A DNA stretch of 64,000 bases. It comes from Kaistia geumhonensis (lineage in GTDB: Bacteria; Pseudomonadota; Alphaproteobacteria; Rhizobiales; Kaistiaceae). The notes below the pieces were generated by a model. It ran no database searches, had not been told where the DNA came from, and saw only the letters and a program-made list of their open reading frames with translations. Positions 37,011-46,731 of the stretch are shown here, piece by piece; position 1 is the first letter of the stretch, and each line of letters opens with the position of its first letter. The translations under genes were made by a program, and so were the position numbers. Where the stretch lies: the NCBI RefSeq assembly GCF_030815145.1, contig NZ_JAUSWJ010000001.1, positions 3,426,001-3,490,000 on the forward strand. The letters run 5' to 3'.

Positions 37011-38819
37011 ATGACCGATCAGAAGCCCAAAGAGGCCACTACGCCGTCGATATCCGCCGGGGGTTTGCCTGCGACGGCTGCGGACGCATCGACATCGTCC
37101 CAGGGCGGGGCGCCGCGCCGCAGCGCGGAGTGGTTCGGCCGCGTCGGAAAATACGGCTTCATTCCGCGGAGCTGGATGAAGAGCCAGGGCTTCTCTGCCG
37201 AGCTCTTCGACGGCCGGCCGGTGATCGGCATCTGCAATACCTGGTCCGAGCTCACCAACTGCAACCGGCATCTGCGCGAGCTCGCCGAGCATGTGAAGCG
37301 CGGCGTGCTGATGGCCGGCGGTTTCCCGCTCGAATTTCCGGTGACGAGCCTCGGCGAGCCGCTGATGCGGCCGACGACGATGATGTTCCGCAATCTCGTC
37401 GCGATGGATGTCGAGGAGACGATCCGCGCCAACCCGATCGACGGCGTCGTGCTGCTCGCCGGCTGCGACAAGACCACCCCGGCGCTGCTCATGGGCGCCG
37501 CGAGCTGCGATATCCCCGCCATCCTCGTCTCGGGCGGCCCGATGCTGAACGGGCGCTATCAGGGGCGGGTGCTCGGCTCGGGCACCGACGTGTTCAACCT
37601 CGACCAGGAATATCGCACCGGCAAGATCACCAAGGCCGATGTCGAGGCGGCGGAAGCGGCGATGAGCCGGTCGGCGGGCTCGTGCATGACGATGGGCACC
37701 GCGTCGACCATGGCGCTGATCGCCGAGGCGATGGGCATCGGCCTGCCGATGAACGGCACCATCCCCGCGCCCGACAGCCGCCGCGCCGTGCTCGCCGAGG
37801 AGGCCGGCAAGCGCGCCGTGCGTCTCGTCGAACAGGATATCCGCATCTCGAAGATCCTGACGCGCGAAGCCTTCGAGAATGCGGTGAAGGTGGCCGGCGC
37901 GATCGGCGGCTCGACCAATGCCGTCGTGCATCTCCTCGCGCTCGCCGGCCGTCTCGGCGTTCCGTTCACGCTTGCCGACTGGGACGAGCTCGGCCGCGAC
38001 GTGCCTTGCCTCGTCGACCTGAAGCCGTCTGGCCGCTTCCTGATGGAAGAGTTCTTCGATGCCGGCGGCCTGCCCGTCGTGATGCGCCGCATCGCGGAGA
38101 AGCTCCATCTCGGTGCTCCGGCGGTCGAGGGCGGCACGATGGGCGAGCGCATCGCCGATGCGCGCGGCTGGAACGACGAGGTCATCCGCACGGTCGACAA
38201 TCCGCTGACGCCGAAGGGCGGTCTCGTGGTGCTGCGCGGCAATCTCGCGCCCGACGGCGCCATCCTGAAGCCTTCCGCCGCCTCGCCGCGGCTGATGCAG
38301 CATCGCGGCCGGGCCGTCGTGTTCAAGGATGCCGACGATCTCCGGGCCCGCATCGACGATCCCGATCTCGATGTCGACGCCGACAGTGTGCTGGTCCTCC
38401 AGAATGCCGGCCCGCGCGGCTATCCGGGCATGCCGGAAGTCGGCACGATGGCGCTGCCGAAGAAGCTGCTCGCCGCCGGCGTCACCGACATGGTGCGTGT
38501 CTCCGACGCGCGGATGAGCGGAACGGCCTTCGGCACCGTCGTGCTGCATGTCGCGCCGGAATCGGCGCTCGGCGGGCCGCTCGCCCTCGTCCGGACCGGC
38601 GACATGATCGTGCTCGACACGGCGGGCCGGCGCATCGACGTCGAGATCGACGCCGAGGAGATGGCGCGCCGGCGCGCCGCCTTCGTGCCGCCGGCCCCGG
38701 CCTATGAGCGCGGCTACGGCAAGATCTTCATCGATCACGTGCAGCAGGCCGACAAGGGCGTCGATTTCGACTTCCTCGTCGGACAGAGCGGCACGCCCCC
38801 CTCCAAGGTTTCCTTCTGA
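37011..38819 (+). CDS. IlvD/Edd-family sugar-acid dehydratase
   Basis: Iron-sulfur dehydratase of 602 residues. Cluster cysteines lie in GICNTWSE, LLAGCDKTTP and SAGSCMTMGTAST. The N-terminal WFGRVGKYGFIPRSWMKSQG resembles L-arabinonate, D-xylonate or galactonate dehydratases more than DHAD for branched amino acids. It would remove water from an aldonic acid to give a 2-keto-3-deoxy acid in the cytoplasm. The first 40 residues are low-complexity and not conserved. The ATG at 37011 is preceded by GAGGGAGGC. It heads the LacI-controlled operon that continues to 44186. Confidence 0.93.
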   Translation: MTDQKPKEATTPSISAGGLPATAADASTSSQGGAPRRSAEWFGRVGKYGFIPRSWMKSQGFSAELFDGRPVIGICNTWSELTNCNRHLRELAEHVKRGVLMAGGFPLEFPVTSLGEPLMRPTTMMFRNLVAMDVEETIRANPIDGVVLLAGCDKTTPALLMGAASCDIPAILVSGGPMLNGRYQGRVLGSGTDVFNLDQEYRTGKITKADVEAAEAAMSRSAGSCMTMGTASTMALIAEAMGIGLPMNGTIPAPDSRRAVLAEEAGKRAVRLVEQDIRISKILTREAFENAVKVAGAIGGSTNAVVHLLALAGRLGVPFTLADWDELGRDVPCLVDLKPSGRFLMEEFFDAGGLPVVMRRIAEKLHLGAPAVEGGTMGERIADARGWNDEVIRTVDNPLTPKGGLVVLRGNLAPDGAILKPSAASPRLMQHRGRAVVFKDADDLRARIDDPDLDVDADSVLVLQNAGPRGYPGMPEVGTMALPKKLLAAGVTDMVRVSDARMSGTAFGTVVLHVAPESALGGPLALVRTGDMIVLDTAGRRIDVEIDAEEMARRRAAFVPPAPAYERGYGKIFIDHVQQADKGVDFDFLVGQSGTPPSKVSF

Positions 38820-38830
38820 AGCGAGGCTCC

Positions 38831-39517
38831 ATGACGACCCCCATGCCTTTCCGGTCGCGGCAGAACGCCCCTCTCCCCGATGGCTGGGAGCAGCTCTATT
38901 CCGCCGTGCTCTCGGATTCGCTCGATGCCGTCGGCATCACCAACCAGGCGATGACGCCGGCGATCCGGCCGCTCGACGAGACGCTCAAGATGTGCGGCCG
39001 CGCACGGACCGGCATCTATATGGAGGTCGCGCATGTCGAGCCGGGCGAGAACCCCTATGAGCTCGAGATCGCCGTCGTCGACGACCTGAAGCCGGGTGAC
39101 GTCGCGGTCTTCGCCTGCGGCGGCTCGACCCGCATCGCCCCCTGGGGCAGCCTGCTCTCGACGGCAACGACGGTTCGCGGCGCCGCCGGCTGCGTCACCG
39201 ACGGCTTCGTGCGCGACATCCTCGAGATCCGGCGGCTGAAGCTGCCCGTCTTCCATGGCGGCATCGCGCCGCTCGATTCCAAGGGCCGCGGCCAGATCCA
39301 GGCGGTCGACGTGCCGGTCATCTGCGGCGGCGTCCGCGTCGCGCCGGGCGATCTCGTCTTCGGCGATGCCGACGGCGTCGTGGTCGTGCCGCAGGCGGCC
39401 GAGGCCGACGTGCTGAAGGTCGCTTTCGACAAGATCAACGGCGAGAGCCACTCGATGCGCGAACTGCGTGCGGGCGGCTTCCTGCGCGACGTCTATGCCA
39501 AATACGGGGTGCTCTGA
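38831..39517 (+). CDS. RraA-like / HMG-type aldolase family protein
   Basis: Protein of 228 residues related to RraA and the class II 4-hydroxy-4-methyl-2-oxoglutarate aldolase group. SDSLDAVGI opens the fold, GSLLSTATTVRGAAGCVTDG carries the Arg and Asp of the metal/substrate site, and VAPGDLVFGDADGVVVVP closes it. In catabolic operons such proteins are plausible keto-acid aldolases, here cleaving the product of the adjacent dehydratase (inference). It lies 11 bp after the dehydratase gene and its stop shares one base with the permease start. Confidence 0.87.
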   Translation: MTTPMPFRSRQNAPLPDGWEQLYSAVLSDSLDAVGITNQAMTPAIRPLDETLKMCGRARTGIYMEVAHVEPGENPYELEIAVVDDLKPGDVAVFACGGSTRIAPWGSLLSTATTVRGAAGCVTDGFVRDILEIRRLKLPVFHGGIAPLDSKGRGQIQAVDVPVICGGVRVAPGDLVFGDADGVVVVPQAAEADVLKVAFDKINGESHSMRELRAGGFLRDVYAKYGVL

Positions 39518-40536
39518 TGGCGCATGCTGACAAGGCGCCGTCCAACCCGGTCGCCGGCTTCTTCAAGATCGAGGGCACGGCGATCGCGCTGGTCTTCGTG
39601 CTCCTCGTCATCCTCTTCATGCTGACGGCGCCGCGCGCCTTTCTCGGCTACCGCGTCTATATGAGCTTCATGGCGACGGTGCCGCCGCCGATGATCATCG
39701 CGCTGGGGCTGACGCTCGTCGTCGTCGCCGGCGAGATGGACCTCTCCTTCCCGTCGGTTGTCGCCTTCGCCAGCTATGTCTTCTGCCAGCTCTACCAGAG
39801 CTATGACCTGACCTGGCTGGCGCTCGTCGCGGCGCTCGTCACCGGAACGGTGATGGGCTTCATCAACGGGCTCGTCGTCACCAAGCTCGGCATCCCCTCG
39901 CTGATCGCGACGCTCGGCATGCTGTTCCTATGGGGCGGGCTGGTCACGGTCGTTTCCAACGGCGCCTCGCTCGCCATTCCAGATATCGAGGGGCGGCTGA
40001 TCCACACGGTGTTCGCCGGACGGATCGGCGTCATTCCGGTGCAGTTCCTCTGGGCGCTCGCGGTCGCGGTCGTCGTCTGGCTGATCCTGAACCGGCATCG
40101 CTTCGGCGAGAGCCTTCTCTTCATCGGCGACAATCTCAAGGTCGCCAAGGTGGTTGGCATCGCCATCGACCGGGAAAAGATCAAGCTCTTCACGCTCATG
40201 GGCCTCCTGTCGGCGCTCGCCGGCGTCTTCCTGACGCTGGAGACGACGACCTATTTCTCGCAGGCAGGCATGGGCTACCTGCTCACCGTCGTCGCGGCGG
40301 TGTTCATCGGCGGCACCTCGATCTTCGGTGGCGCCGGCAAGGTGGTCGGCACGGTCTTCGGCGCGCTGATCGTCGCGATCATCGAGGCGGGCCTCGTCGC
40401 CAGCGGCGTCGCCGGCTTCTGGACGCGCTTCTATATCGGGCTCGTCTTCATCGTCTCCGTCACCATGAATGCGGCAATCGAGGATCCCGACAAGGTCCCG
40501 TTGCTCCGGCAGCTCCGCTCGCGCGCGAGAAACTGA
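39517..40536 (+). CDS. Ribose-type ABC transporter permease (RbsC family)
   Basis: Membrane permease of 339 residues with eight to ten hydrophobic segments. Conserved features are IIALGLTLVVVAGEMDLSF near residue 63, GLVVTKLGIPSLIATLGM, and SGV-type loops after GGTSIFGGAGKVVGTVFGA. These place it in the BPD_transp_2 (RbsC/XylH) group for sugars and sugar-like compounds. It lacks a fused ATPase and works with the single-domain ATPase at 41629 and the binding protein at 40574. The start ATG overlaps the previous stop by one base. Confidence 0.93.
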   Translation: MAHADKAPSNPVAGFFKIEGTAIALVFVLLVILFMLTAPRAFLGYRVYMSFMATVPPPMIIALGLTLVVVAGEMDLSFPSVVAFASYVFCQLYQSYDLTWLALVAALVTGTVMGFINGLVVTKLGIPSLIATLGMLFLWGGLVTVVSNGASLAIPDIEGRLIHTVFAGRIGVIPVQFLWALAVAVVVWLILNRHRFGESLLFIGDNLKVAKVVGIAIDREKIKLFTLMGLLSALAGVFLTLETTTYFSQAGMGYLLTVVAAVFIGGTSIFGGAGKVVGTVFGALIVAIIEAGLVASGVAGFWTRFYIGLVFIVSVTMNAAIEDPDKVPLLRQLRSRARN

Positions 40537-40573
40537 CCGCACTTCCAGAAAACAACCAAGGGGAACACGACAA

Positions 40574-41551
40574 ATGCGCAGGATCACGAAAACGATTGCC
40601 GGAATGGCGCTGGCGGCCATGGTCGCCGCGTCAGGAGTTTCGGTCGCGGCCGAGGCCGTCGATTCCGGCATGACCATCTATTTCCAGATGGGCGGCAATC
40701 CCGGCGACACGGCGACGCTGGCCCGCGAGCTCGGCGCCCGCGACGCCGCCCGTGTGCTCAAGGTCAACCTCATCGAGCAGCATTCCGGCTGGGACCCGCA
40801 GAAGATGATCGTCCAGGCCAAGGAGGCGATCGCCGCCCAGCCCGACGCCATCGTCGTGATGGGCCATCCTGGCACCGATGCGATGAAGTCGATCCTCGAC
40901 GACGCCAAGGCCGACGGCATCGTTGTCGTCGTCAACAACAACGAACTGCCGGGCACGGGCCTCTCCTATTTCGGCCTCGACAATTACGGCGCGGGCAAGA
41001 ACCTCGCCAATCTCACCATCGAGAACGGCAAGCTCAAGGAAGGCGACAAGGTTCTGGTCTACGGCGCCTTCGTCGAGGGCGCTGCCGGCGCCGATGTCGC
41101 CAAGGGCGCGACGGAAGTCCTCAAGGAGAAGGGCATCGCCTTCACGCCGCTGCAGTGGTCCAACGAGGCCGTGCAGGATCCGGCGCTCTCGGTGCCCGTG
41201 CTCGTCGCTTATCTCGAGGCCAATCCCGACACCAAGGCGATCATCGTGCCCGGCCATGGCGGCATCACCGCCGTGCTCGACAAGGTGCTGAAGCAGGCCG
41301 GCAAGCAGCCGGGCGAGGTCGTCACCTCCGGCTTCGACATCTCCTCCGCCGCCATCCAGGGCGTGCGCGACGGCTACATCACCGTCGTGCTCGACCAGCA
41401 GCCCTATCTGCAGGGTTTCATGCCGGTCGCCGCAGCGGTCCTGCAGAAGAAGTACGGCCTCGCCGGCCTGCAGCTCAACACCGGCGGCGGCTACCTGACC
41501 AAGGACAATGTCGACGCGCTCGCCGCGCTCGTGAAGGACGGTATCCGCTAG
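40574..41551 (+). CDS. Periplasmic sugar-binding protein, ribose-type (Peripla_BP_4)
   Basis: Binding protein of 325 residues with the signal peptide MRRITKTIAGMALAAMVAAS up to about residue 26 (VSVAAEA). The mature domain has VDSGMTIYFQMGGNPGD, QPDAIVVMGHPGTDAMKS, VVVVNNNELPG and SGFDISSAAIQGVRDG, the usual hinge and ligand-pocket stretches of the type I periplasmic-binding fold. It delivers the ligand to the RbsC-type permease. The purine-rich GGGGAACACGAC precedes the ATG at 40574. Confidence 0.92.
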   Translation: MRRITKTIAGMALAAMVAASGVSVAAEAVDSGMTIYFQMGGNPGDTATLARELGARDAARVLKVNLIEQHSGWDPQKMIVQAKEAIAAQPDAIVVMGHPGTDAMKSILDDAKADGIVVVVNNNELPGTGLSYFGLDNYGAGKNLANLTIENGKLKEGDKVLVYGAFVEGAAGADVAKGATEVLKEKGIAFTPLQWSNEAVQDPALSVPVLVAYLEANPDTKAIIVPGHGGITAVLDKVLKQAGKQPGEVVTSGFDISSAAIQGVRDGYITVVLDQQPYLQGFMPVAAAVLQKKYGLAGLQLNTGGGYLTKDNVDALAALVKDGIR

Positions 41552-41628
41552 TTCGCGGCCGCCACCGGGCGGCGCGGGCCAACGCCGCGCCGCCATTTCA
41601 TCTCATCCTCACGAAGCGGATCGCTCCC

Positions 41629-42420
<792 letters not shown>

Positions 42421-42430
42421 AGAGATCCCG

Positions 42431-43300
42431 ATGACCGCGCGCGCCTATTGCGACTGCCACGTCAATATCTGGAACGAGGAGCATGTACTGCCGCTCTATA
42501 CAGAGCAGCTCGCCCGCGTCCGCGCCGGGGCGATGGCGCCGAAATCCGATGCCGACACGCTCCACGCCGAAATGGCCCATGTCGAGAAGGCGATCGTGTT
42601 CGCGCTGCGCTATGGCGACAGCATCGGCATCGAGAGCGACGACGAGACCACTGCGGCGGCGGTGGCGAAATATCCCGAGAAGTTCGTCGGCTTCGCCTAT
42701 GTCGACCCGCGGCGAGCCGACTGCATGGAGCTTCTCGTGCATGCGGTCGAGGACCTGAAGCTGAAGGGCGTCAAGTTCGGGCCGATCTACAACGGCGTCG
42801 CGCTGTCGGACCCAAGGCTCGTCCCCGTCTACGAATACCTCCAGAAGAACAATATCCCGCTCACCATGCATATGGGCACGACCTTTGCCCGCAACGCCCC
42901 CATCGACATGGGCCGGCCGCTGCATGTCGAGCCGATCGCACAGAAATATCCCGACCTCGTCATGGTGATGGCCCATATGGGGCACCCCTGGTACGAGGAA
43001 TGTATCGTGGTTTCGCGCAAGCAGCCGAACGTCTTCTGCGAGATCTCGGCGCTCTCCTACCGGCCCTGGCAATATTACAACATCCTGATCGCCGCGCAGG
43101 AATACCGCATCACCGACAAGATCTTCTTCGGCACGGACTTCCCCTTCGCGCGCGTCGACGAATCCGTCGACGGCCTCCTCACGATCAACGACCAGGTCGA
43201 GGGCACGAGGCTACCCCGCGTCAGCGAGGAGACGATGCAGCGCATCCTTGAATCGAACCCGTTCACCCATTGGTGGCACGGCGACAACCCGCTGGCCTGA
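42431..43300 (+). CDS. Amidohydrolase-family protein, copy 1 of a tandem pair
   Basis: TIM-barrel amidohydrolase (COG2159-like) of 289 residues. The first metal motif is CDCHVNIWN: the first His of the usual HxH is kept and the second is Asn. Later residues are His in LTMHMGTT, His in MAHMGHPW and the catalytic-site Asp in GTDFPFARVD. The family includes decarboxylases, hydratases and sugar-lactone hydrolases. In this operon a lactonase step before the dehydratase would complete the pathway (inference). It lies 10 bp after the ATPase gene and 16 bp before its near-identical copy. Confidence 0.9.
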   Translation: MTARAYCDCHVNIWNEEHVLPLYTEQLARVRAGAMAPKSDADTLHAEMAHVEKAIVFALRYGDSIGIESDDETTAAAVAKYPEKFVGFAYVDPRRADCMELLVHAVEDLKLKGVKFGPIYNGVALSDPRLVPVYEYLQKNNIPLTMHMGTTFARNAPIDMGRPLHVEPIAQKYPDLVMVMAHMGHPWYEECIVVSRKQPNVFCEISALSYRPWQYYNILIAAQEYRITDKIFFGTDFPFARVDESVDGLLTINDQVEGTRLPRVSEETMQRILESNPFTHWWHGDNPLA

Positions 43301-43316
43301 GCCGAGGACCCGAGAG

Positions 43317-44186
43317 ATGACCGCGCGCGCCTATTGCGACTGCCATGTCAATATCTGGAACGACGAGGATGTGCTGCCGCTCTACGAGACGCAGATCGCC
43401 CGCGTGAGGCCCGGCGCGATGGCGCCGAAATCCGATGCCGACACGCTCCATGCCGAGATGGCGCATGTCGAGAAGGCGATCATCTTCGCGCTCAACTATG
43501 CCGACAGCTCGGGCATCGAAAGCAGCGACGAGACTACGGCGGCGGCGGTCGCGAAATATCCGGAGAAGTTCGTCGGCTTCGCCTATGTCGATCCGCGCCG
43601 GCCCGACTGCATGGATCGTCTCGTGCATGCGGTCGAGGACCTGAAGCTGAAGGGTGTCAAGTTCGGGCCGATCTACAACGGCGTTTCGCTGTCGGACCCG
43701 CGGCTTGTTCCGGTCTATGAGTATCTCCAGAAGAACAACCTGCCGCTCACCATGCATATGGGCACGACCTATGCCCGCAACGCACCGATCGACATGGGCC
43801 GGCCGCTGCATGTGGAGCCGATCGCGCAGAAATATCCCGACCTCGTGATGGTGATGGCCCATATGGGGCATCCCTGGTACGAGGAGTGCATCGTCGTCTC
43901 GCGCAAGCAGCCGAATGTCTTCTGCGAGATCTCGGCGCTCTTCTACAGGCCCTGGCAGTACTACAACATCCTGATCGCCGCGCAGGAATACCGGATCACC
44001 GACAAGATCTTCTTCGGCTCCGATTTCCCGGCGGCGCGCGTCGACGAGTCGGTCGATGGACTGCTCTCGATCAACGATCAACTGGAGGGCACCAGGCTGC
44101 CGCGCGTCAGCGAGGAGACGATGCAGCGCATCCTCTGGTCCGATCCCTTCAAGCACTGGTGGAAGGGCGACAACCCGCTCGGGTGA
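43317..44186 (+). CDS. Amidohydrolase-family protein, copy 2 of a tandem pair
   Basis: Second 289-residue member of the tandem pair, with the same length and about 91% identical residues to the 42431 product (roughly 27 differences by eye). The metal-site motifs are the same: CDCHVNIWN, LTMHMGTT, MAHMGHPW and GSDFPAARVD. Differences cluster in the first 40 residues, around IIFALNYADSSGIESSD, and at the C-terminus (ILWSDPFKHWW versus ILESNPFTHWW), perhaps tuning substrate choice. The two could form a heteromer or act on related lactones. The ATG at 43317 was preferred over an upstream in-frame start inside the first copy. Confidence 0.9.
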   Translation: MTARAYCDCHVNIWNDEDVLPLYETQIARVRPGAMAPKSDADTLHAEMAHVEKAIIFALNYADSSGIESSDETTAAAVAKYPEKFVGFAYVDPRRPDCMDRLVHAVEDLKLKGVKFGPIYNGVSLSDPRLVPVYEYLQKNNLPLTMHMGTTYARNAPIDMGRPLHVEPIAQKYPDLVMVMAHMGHPWYEECIVVSRKQPNVFCEISALFYRPWQYYNILIAAQEYRITDKIFFGSDFPAARVDESVDGLLSINDQLEGTRLPRVSEETMQRILWSDPFKHWWKGDNPLG

Positions 44187-44430
44187 GGGGCCTGCGCCGC
44201 CGGCCGCGACGGCCAAGCCGCGGCAAAACCATCCGCGCTGGGGGCGATATCATCAGGGTTCCGGCAGCCGCGCACACCCGACGCCCGGTGGCGCCGACCC
44301 GTCATGTTCCCGCCGATGCTCTTGAAGCGCAGGCCGCGCCAATGCGCGCCAGCATTCGACTGCACGGCCCGGTCGTCCGCGGGAAGTCACGGTTTGCAAC
44401 CGGTTAGCGGAAGGCTGGTCACGGGAAACG

Positions 44431-44447
44431 TGGTGGAGCCGAGGGGA
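44431..44447. repeat. Left attachment-like repeat (tRNA-Ala 3' end copy)
   Basis: TGGTGGAGCCGAGGGGA is identical to the + strand of the tRNA-Ala 3' end at 61298-61314. The match starts exactly at the CCA terminus and stops after 17 bp in the T-arm; flanking bases differ on both sides. This is the pattern left when an integrase duplicates the tRNA end. Confidence 0.65.
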
Positions 44448-44574
44448 GGCGCCACCGCTCGGCCGGCACCACGCAGCCTACAAGGCGTCGCTTTCGGTAG
44501 AGCCCCGAGCACTCGCCGACGACGACAGGGCGCTGGACTGTTTCACGCAGTGGTGCCGCGCAGAACCATCTGCG

Positions 44575-44707
44575 CCCTACCGTCGAGACCATCACACCGA
44601 AGCTGGCCGGGCCGTGCTTGCGGCAGACGTCAGCCGTCGCTGCTCCCGCCTCCTGCTCTCCTCAGCATCCCGATGATCTGCTCTTCCGTAAATCGTGAGG
44701 GGCGCAT
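44575..44707 (-). pseudogene. IS3-family transposase orfA remnant, frameshifted
   Basis: Read leftward from the ATG at 44707, the frame gives MRPSRFTEEQIIGMLR, the classic IS3 orfA start. An extra base then shifts the frame. The continuing frame reads AGAATADVCRKHGPASF, matching the normal helix-turn-helix region before similarity is lost. Only about 130 bp remain. The remnant is related to, but not the same as, the longer IS3 piece at 60520-61174. Confidence 0.75.
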
Positions 44708-44843
44708 CTTCCGTCCGTCTCCGTGAGTGACGGACTCTACTCAAATCTGGAGGAGGATCAGGGTCTCAGGTCAATCTGAGCGCCGTCACGTGCGCCGAGC
44801 AATCGGCGCGACCAACTGGTCGCTTGCGACATTTATATGATGT

Positions 44844-44861
44844 GATATTTCTACGGATATC
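44844..44861. promoter_or_regulatory. Island GntR operator candidate A
   Basis: GATATTTCTACGGATATC has perfect 5-bp arms (GATAT/ATATC) around an 8-bp spacer and lies 47 bp before the GTG at 44909. Similar palindromes lie upstream of five other island units. Confidence 0.55.
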
Positions 44862-44908
44862 TTGATGATGTTTCGAGGTGCCGTCCACGTGCCTCGCCAG
44901 CGCGCGGA

Positions 44909-46033
44909 GTGGCCTTGATCCCCGAACTTCTCCCGGACCACGAAGCGGCGTTCTCGCCGGATTATGCTAGCGCCCGCGCCAAGATCGCGACACTTGCGGG
45001 CGACCGGCCGGCGGCGGCGATCGCCTATGCCAACCCGAATGTCGGCCCGACGGGCGAGCCGCTGGCGACCGAGACCTATTGGTTCGGGCCGCGTGACGCG
45101 CGCGACGTTCTGGTGCTGGTTTCGGCGACGCATGGCGTCGAGGGCTTCTGCGGATCGGCCGCCGCCGCCGACTGGCTCCTCACCGGCGGGCCTGACCGGA
45201 TCGGCCCCTCGACCGCCGCTCTCATCGTTCATGCCATCAACCCGCATGGTTTCGCCTGGCTGCGCCGGACGACCGAGGAGGGGGTCGACCTCAACCGCAA
45301 CTGCATCGATTTTGACGCGCCCCTCCCGAAAAATGCCGGCTATGACGAGCTGGCGACGGCCTTCGTGCCGCGCTCGCTCGACGCGGAGACGCTCGCGCAG
45401 GCCGATGCGCGCATCACCGCCTATCGCAGCCTCCAGGGCGCTGTCGGCCTCGAACAGGCAAGGTCAAGCGGCCAATACACCCATCCCGAGGGGCTCTTCT
45501 ATGGCGGGACCGCGCCGGCCTGGTCGATTCGCACGCTGCATGCGCTTGCCGCCGATCACGGCCTCGCTGGGCGCCGAAACGTCGCGGTGATCGACTATCA
45601 TACCGGCCTCGGGCCGTTCGGCTATGGCGAGCCGATCTGCGGCCACCGCCCGGGCGAAAGTGGGCAGGCGCGCTGCCGCGACTGGTACGGGCCGAGCCTC
45701 GGCGAGCCGCTGCTCGGTCGCTCGTCCTCGCTGCCGATCGCCGGGCTCACGCAATATGCCTGGGCCGCCGCGGTCGGCGCCGAACGGCTCACCTTCATCG
45801 CGCTCGAATTCGGAACCTATCCGCCGGAGGAGGGCACGATCGCGCTCCGCGCCGATCACTGGCTGCACGCCTATGGCAAGCCGGACTGGTCGAGCGCGGA
45901 GACGCAGCGCATCAAGGCCGGCCTCCGCCGCTTCTATCATCCCGACACCCGCGACTGGCGGCAGATGGTGCTCTGCCGCAGCCGCATCGTCATCGACCAG
46001 GCGCTCGCGGGCATGGCCCGAACGAGCGACTGA
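44909..46033 (+). CDS. DUF2817 family M14-like metallopeptidase protein
   Basis: Protein of 374 residues related to zinc carboxypeptidases. The metal-binding HxxE is in SATHGVEGFCGSA, the substrate Arg lies in VDLNRNCIDFD, the third metal ligand His in VIDYHTGLGPFG and the likely catalytic Glu in IALEFGTYPPEEG. It may hydrolyse a terminal amide or amino-acid bond. The start is GTG at 44909 with only a weak GCGCGGA before it; TTG at 44915 is an alternative. There is no signal peptide, so it is cytoplasmic. It is first in a run of five forward genes (to 50194) and follows an operator-like palindrome. Confidence 0.83.
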   Translation: MALIPELLPDHEAAFSPDYASARAKIATLAGDRPAAAIAYANPNVGPTGEPLATETYWFGPRDARDVLVLVSATHGVEGFCGSAAAADWLLTGGPDRIGPSTAALIVHAINPHGFAWLRRTTEEGVDLNRNCIDFDAPLPKNAGYDELATAFVPRSLDAETLAQADARITAYRSLQGAVGLEQARSSGQYTHPEGLFYGGTAPAWSIRTLHALAADHGLAGRRNVAVIDYHTGLGPFGYGEPICGHRPGESGQARCRDWYGPSLGEPLLGRSSSLPIAGLTQYAWAAAVGAERLTFIALEFGTYPPEEGTIALRADHWLHAYGKPDWSSAETQRIKAGLRRFYHPDTRDWRQMVLCRSRIVIDQALAGMARTSD

Positions 46034-46068
46034 GCCTTGCCCATTCACCCTTCGACGGATCCCAGCCG

Positions 46069-46728
46069 ATGACGCGCATTCTCGTCCTCAATCCCAACAG
46101 CTCCGTCGGCGTGACCCGGGACATGGATGCCGCGCTCGACCTCCTGCGCTCGCCCGGCGGGCCGGCGATCGTCTGCGAGACGCTGTCAGAGGGGCCGCCC
46201 GGCATCGAGACGCAGCAGCATGTGGAAAGCGTCGTGCTGCCGATCGCCCGCCATTTCGCCGACCGCGAAGCCGACGCCTATGTCATCGGCTGCTTCTCGG
46301 ATCCGGGCCTGGCGCTCGCCCGCGAAAATCTGGCAAAGCCGGTGCTCGGCATCGCCGAATCCGCCTTTCATGTCGCCATCGGCCTCGGCCAGCGCTTCGG
46401 TATCGTGGCGATCAAGCAGGGCTCGATCCCGCGACATATGCGCCATGTGCGTAGCCTCGGCTTCGAGAGCCGGCTCGCCGGCGACCGGCCGCTCGGCGTC
46501 GGCGTCACGGAGATGTCGGGCGAGGGCGTGATCGACCGCATCGTCGCGGTCGGCCGCGAGCTGCGCGACCGCGACGGCGCCGACGTGCTGATCCTCGGCT
46601 GCGCCTCGATGGGAGGCTATCGGACGGCGGTGGAGGATGCGCTCGGCCTGCCGGTCGTCGACCCGACCCAGGCGGCGGTGGCGCGGGCGATCGCCCTTCT
46701 CTCGCTCGGCTACCGGAAGGCGGTGTAG
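46069..46728 (+). CDS. Aspartate/glutamate/hydantoin racemase family protein
   Basis: Racemase-fold protein of 219 residues beginning ILVLNPNSSVGVT, a hydantoin/Asp racemase opening. The two catalytic cysteines lie in VIGCFSDPGL and LILGCASMGGY. It would invert stereochemistry at an alpha carbon of an amino acid or hydantoin. It is followed within 3 bp by a dihydropyrimidinase-like hydrolase, the standard pairing in hydantoin use. Confidence 0.9.
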   Translation: MTRILVLNPNSSVGVTRDMDAALDLLRSPGGPAIVCETLSEGPPGIETQQHVESVVLPIARHFADREADAYVIGCFSDPGLALARENLAKPVLGIAESAFHVAIGLGQRFGIVAIKQGSIPRHMRHVRSLGFESRLAGDRPLGVGVTEMSGEGVIDRIVAVGRELRDRDGADVLILGCASMGGYRTAVEDALGLPVVDPTQAAVARAIALLSLGYRKAV

Positions 46729-46731
46729 CGC

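Larger units (their letters stand above)
44187..44908. other. Intergenic border region between sugar-acid operon and island genes
   Basis: These 722 bp carry no intact gene. They include a 17-bp copy of the tRNA-Ala 3' end (44431-44447), a frame-shifted IS3 orfA start (44575-44707, minus) and an AT-richer promoter stretch with a palindrome at 44844-44861. The part 44187-44430 shows frames on both strands but nothing recognisable. Confidence 0.6.

Noticed and set aside
44431-44447. Possibility that this is a second tRNA or tRNA-like RNA
   Set aside because: Only 17 bp match the 3' end; there is no anticodon arm, D-arm or 5' acceptor strand, so it is an attachment-type repeat.
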